DNA of 7,660 nt from Lamprocystis purpurea (GTDB lineage: Bacteria; Pseudomonadota; Gammaproteobacteria; Chromatiales; Chromatiaceae): the NCBI GenBank assembly GCA_020718945.1, contig DYRB01000129.1, positions 1 to 7,660 of the forward strand, read 5' to 3'. Shown in pieces: positions 5,919 to 7,660 of the stretch. Position 1 is the stretch's first letter. Each line of letters starts with the position of its first letter. The translations under genes and the position numbers were made by a program. The notes under the pieces are model-generated. The model saw only the letters and a program-made list of their open reading frames with translations, was not told the DNA's origin and made no database searches.

Positions 5919-7481
5919 TCAATAGGCCTGATTGGTCTGCGCCGTTGCGGGTCCCAACAACAGGGTGCGCGAGTGCATCTCCTTGGGGATGGGTAGGCCC
6001 AGCAACTGCAACACCGTGGGGGCGACACTGCCGATGCCCGCCCCGATGGACAGCCGCCAGGGGGTCTCGTCGGCGATCAGACAGGGCACCGGGTAGAGGC
6101 TGTGCTGGGTGTGGGGATCAGCGGTCACCGGGTCCACCATCTCGTCGCAGTTGCCGTGGTCGGAGGTGAGGATGATCGAGTAGCCGTTCTCCCGCGCCGC
6201 GTCCAGGACCCGACCGACCTCCCGGTCGAGCACCTCCACCGCCTCGACCACCGCCTCGCGTACCGCCGTGTGCCCGACCATGTCGCCGTTGGCGAAGTTG
6301 ACCACGATGAAGGGGAAGCGCCGACTGTGCAGGGCGCGGATGACCGAGTCGGCCACCTCGGGGGCGCTCATGGCCGGTTGCAGGTCGTAGGTGGCGACCC
6401 TGGGGGAGGGGATCAGGCTGCGCTCCTCCCCGGGCAGGGGGTCGGCGGTGCCACCGTTGTAGAAGAAGGTGACGTGGGCGTACTTCTCGGTCTCGGCGCA
6501 GTGGAACTGGGCGAGGCCCGCGTCGCTCACCACCTTGGCCACGGTGACCTCGGGCATTTCGTGGCGGAAGGCGCAGGGCAGCTTGTAGCCGGCGTCGTAC
6601 TCCATTAGGCAGGTCACCGCGGCGGGCGAGAAGCCGCGCCGGTCGAAGTGGTGGAATTCCTCGGCGAACAGGGCGGTGACGGTCTGGCGCGGGCGGTCCT
6701 TGCGGAAGTTGAAGAAGATCACCGGGTCCCCCGACAGGATCGGTTCCCCTCCGGCTATGACGGTGGGGCGGATGAACTCGTCGTCCTCGTCGGCGGCATA
6801 GGCGGCGGTGATGCCCTCGCGCAGGGTCGCCGCCGTGCGGCCCTCGCGGTCCACCATGGCCCGCCAGGCCATCTCGGTGCGCTCCCAGCGGTGGTCCCGG
6901 TCCATGGAGTAGTAGCGCCCGGAGAGGGTGGCGATACCGCCCCCGGCCGCCTCCAGGGCCGCTTCCAGGGGCGGCAGGTAGCCCTCGATGGAGCGCGGCG
7001 GGGTGTCGCGCCCGTCGGTGATCACATGCACCTGGGGGCGGGCACCCTGGCGGGCACAGAGCTCGATGAGGGCCACCAGGTGGCTGAGGTGGCTGTGCAC
7101 GCCGCCGTCGGAGACCAGGCCCAGCAAGTGCACCGGGCGACCGGCCGCGGCGGCGGCCTGGGCGGCGGCGATCAGGGTCGGATTGGTGAAGAAACTGCCG
7201 TCGGCGATGGCGTCGTCGATCAGGACCAGGTCCTGGCGGATGGTGCAGCCCGAACCCAGGGTCATATGGCCCACCTCGGAGTTGCCCATCTGCCCGTCGG
7301 GCAGCCCCACCGCCCGCCCGGAGGCCTGCAGTACGGTGTGCGGGTACATGGCGAAATAGCGGTCCAGGCGCGGGGTGTCGGCGATGGCGACGGCGTTGTT
7401 GGCCTTGCTCGGGTTGGTGCCGAAGCCGTCGAGGATGATCAGGATCACCGGCCGCCGGGGCGCCTGGGAGGTGTCGGCCAT
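5919..7481 (-). CDS. gpmI: 2,3-bisphosphoglycerate-independent phosphoglycerate mutase
   Basis: This 520-residue cytoplasmic enzyme interconverts 3- and 2-phosphoglycerate in glycolysis and gluconeogenesis, using two manganese ions. It has the usual length (about 510) and fold of the alkaline-phosphatase superfamily. The first metal aspartate is D18 in ILDGFG (16-21). The phosphorylated nucleophile is S68 in MGNSEVGHM (65-73). Substrate-binding loops follow: VSDGGVHSHLSHL, TDGRDTPP, GRYYSMDRD and NFRKDRPRQ. Late metal ligands sit in NFANGDMVGHT, LTSDHGNCDEM and DPHTQHS. No key residue is missing. The ATG at 7481 has GGAG 7 nt upstream, the best ribosome binding site in the window, and a possible -10 box lies about 40 nt upstream. 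It appears to be the first gene of the run gpmI-thyA-sohB-asnB. The genes more often found beside gpmI in gammaproteobacteria, such as envC or a rhodanese, are not in this window. Confidence 0.97.
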   Translation of the reverse strand: MADTSQAPRRPVILIILDGFGTNPSKANNAVAIADTPRLDRYFAMYPHTVLQASGRAVGLPDGQMGNSEVGHMTLGSGCTIRQDLVLIDDAIADGSFFTNPTLIAAAQAAAAAGRPVHLLGLVSDGGVHSHLSHLVALIELCARQGARPQVHVITDGRDTPPRSIEGYLPPLEAALEAAGGGIATLSGRYYSMDRDHRWERTEMAWRAMVDREGRTAATLREGITAAYAADEDDEFIRPTVIAGGEPILSGDPVIFFNFRKDRPRQTVTALFAEEFHHFDRRGFSPAAVTCLMEYDAGYKLPCAFRHEMPEVTVAKVVSDAGLAQFHCAETEKYAHVTFFYNGGTADPLPGEERSLIPSPRVATYDLQPAMSAPEVADSVIRALHSRRFPFIVVNFANGDMVGHTAVREAVVEAVEVLDREVGRVLDAARENGYSIILTSDHGNCDEMVDPVTADPHTQHSLYPVPCLIADETPWRLSIGAGIGSVAPTVLQLLGLPIPKEMHSRTLLLGPATAQTNQAY

Positions 7482-7487
7482 GGATGT

Positions 7488-7492
7488 TCTCC
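7488..7492 (-). promoter_or_regulatory. Ribosome binding site of gpmI
   Basis: GGAGA on the minus strand with 7 nt to the ATG at 7481 is a near-ideal Shine-Dalgarno element. It rules against an overlapping out-of-frame reading that begins at 7512. Confidence 0.75.
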
Positions 7493-7520
7493 AAAGGGGG
7501 GAGGGGTCGCAAAGGGCGCT

Positions 7521-7526
7521 AGTGTA
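7521..7526 (-). promoter_or_regulatory. Possible -10 box of the gpmI promoter
   Basis: TACACT on the minus strand (4 of 6 match to TATAAT) is set in GCGTTACACTAGCG, and would start a transcript about 30 nt before the gpmI ATG. No good -35 hexamer is seen at 16-18 nt spacing; the spacer is very G+C-rich. This is a weak call from position and sequence only. Confidence 0.3.
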
Positions 7527-7564
7527 ACGCGACCCGGGGGCCGAATACCCGCACCGCGGCCCTG

Positions 7565-7576
7565 GGGTTGCAACCC
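7565..7576. repeat. 12-bp perfect palindrome upstream of gpmI
   Basis: GGGTTGCAACCC reads the same on both strands and lies about 40 bp upstream of the possible -10 box. It could be an operator half-site pair for a dimeric regulator. No regulator family is recognised from it, and a chance palindrome cannot be excluded. Confidence 0.35.
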
Positions 7577-7597
7577 TGCCCGGAATGTGGGGAAATC

Positions 7598-7659
7598 GCG
7601 CCGCTCCGACCCAGCAGTTCCAAATTTGGGGGCCAGATCGGTGCCCGTGGGAGCGGCGC
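7598..7659. repeat. Inverted repeat resembling a REP-type palindrome
   Basis: GCGCCGCTCCGAC (7598-7610) and GTGGGAGCGGCGC (7647-7659) pair at 12 of 13 positions, with 36 nt between. The arm GTGGGAGCGGC resembles the GTAGGAGCGGC head of REP elements spread by RAYT transposases in gammaproteobacteria. The right arm ends one base from the window edge, so any further repeat units are not visible. The middle contains the palindrome CCAAATTTGG (7620-7629), an A+T-rich island in a G+C-rich leader. Confidence 0.4.
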
Positions 7660-7660
7660 C

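Noticed and set aside
4109..5996. Two plus-strand open frames of 311 and 321 residues opposite sohB and thyA
   Set aside because: Both are Gly/Val/Gln-rich with no motif, and both cover well-conserved minus-strand genes.
6118..7512. 464-residue minus-strand frame overlapping gpmI
   Set aside because: It is Pro/Arg/Gly-rich and out of frame with gpmI, which has all catalytic residues and the good ribosome binding site.

Overview
The window is a dense, GC-rich bacterial segment in which every convincing gene lies on the minus strand. It therefore reads right to left: gpmI, thyA, sohB, asnB, a DNA methyltransferase, an XhoI/PaeR7I-family restriction endonuclease, and the start of a glycosyltransferase cut by the left edge. 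A SohB-type protease, a ThyA-type thymidylate synthase and a cofactor-independent phosphoglycerate mutase at this base composition suggest a GC-rich gammaproteobacterium. A purple sulfur bacterium or relative is plausible, but the sequence does not prove it.

Right part (about 4000-7660): four housekeeping-type genes are packed closely. gpmI has a strong ribosome binding site and a possible promoter. thyA follows after 21 nt, sohB (TTG start) after 40 nt, and asnB after only 5 nt. They are unrelated in function (glycolysis, dTMP synthesis, membrane proteolysis, amidotransfer), so the spacing supports co-transcription rather than a shared pathway. The leader upstream of gpmI holds a 13-bp inverted repeat resembling the head of a REP-type palindrome, plus two short perfect palindromes.

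Left part (1-2204): after a 184-nt gap comes a type II restriction-modification pair. The methyltransferase is upstream, and its stop codon overlaps the endonuclease start (ATGA), so the endonuclease is probably translated after and coupled to the protective enzyme. The endonuclease carries the PD-(D/E)XK site and family signature of CTCGAG-cutting enzymes. The methyltransferase has the order motif IV (TSPPYW) then motif I (DPFAGTGTT), a beta-class layout usually linked to N4-cytosine methylation, unlike the N6-adenine enzyme of the classic PaeR7I system. A glycosyltransferase follows 13 nt after the endonuclease, so the pair appears to sit between asnB and a polysaccharide-type gene.

No RNA genes, CRISPR arrays, insertion sequences or phage genes were seen. 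The restriction-modification pair is the only accessory element. It is a variation on a known type of system, not a clearly new one.
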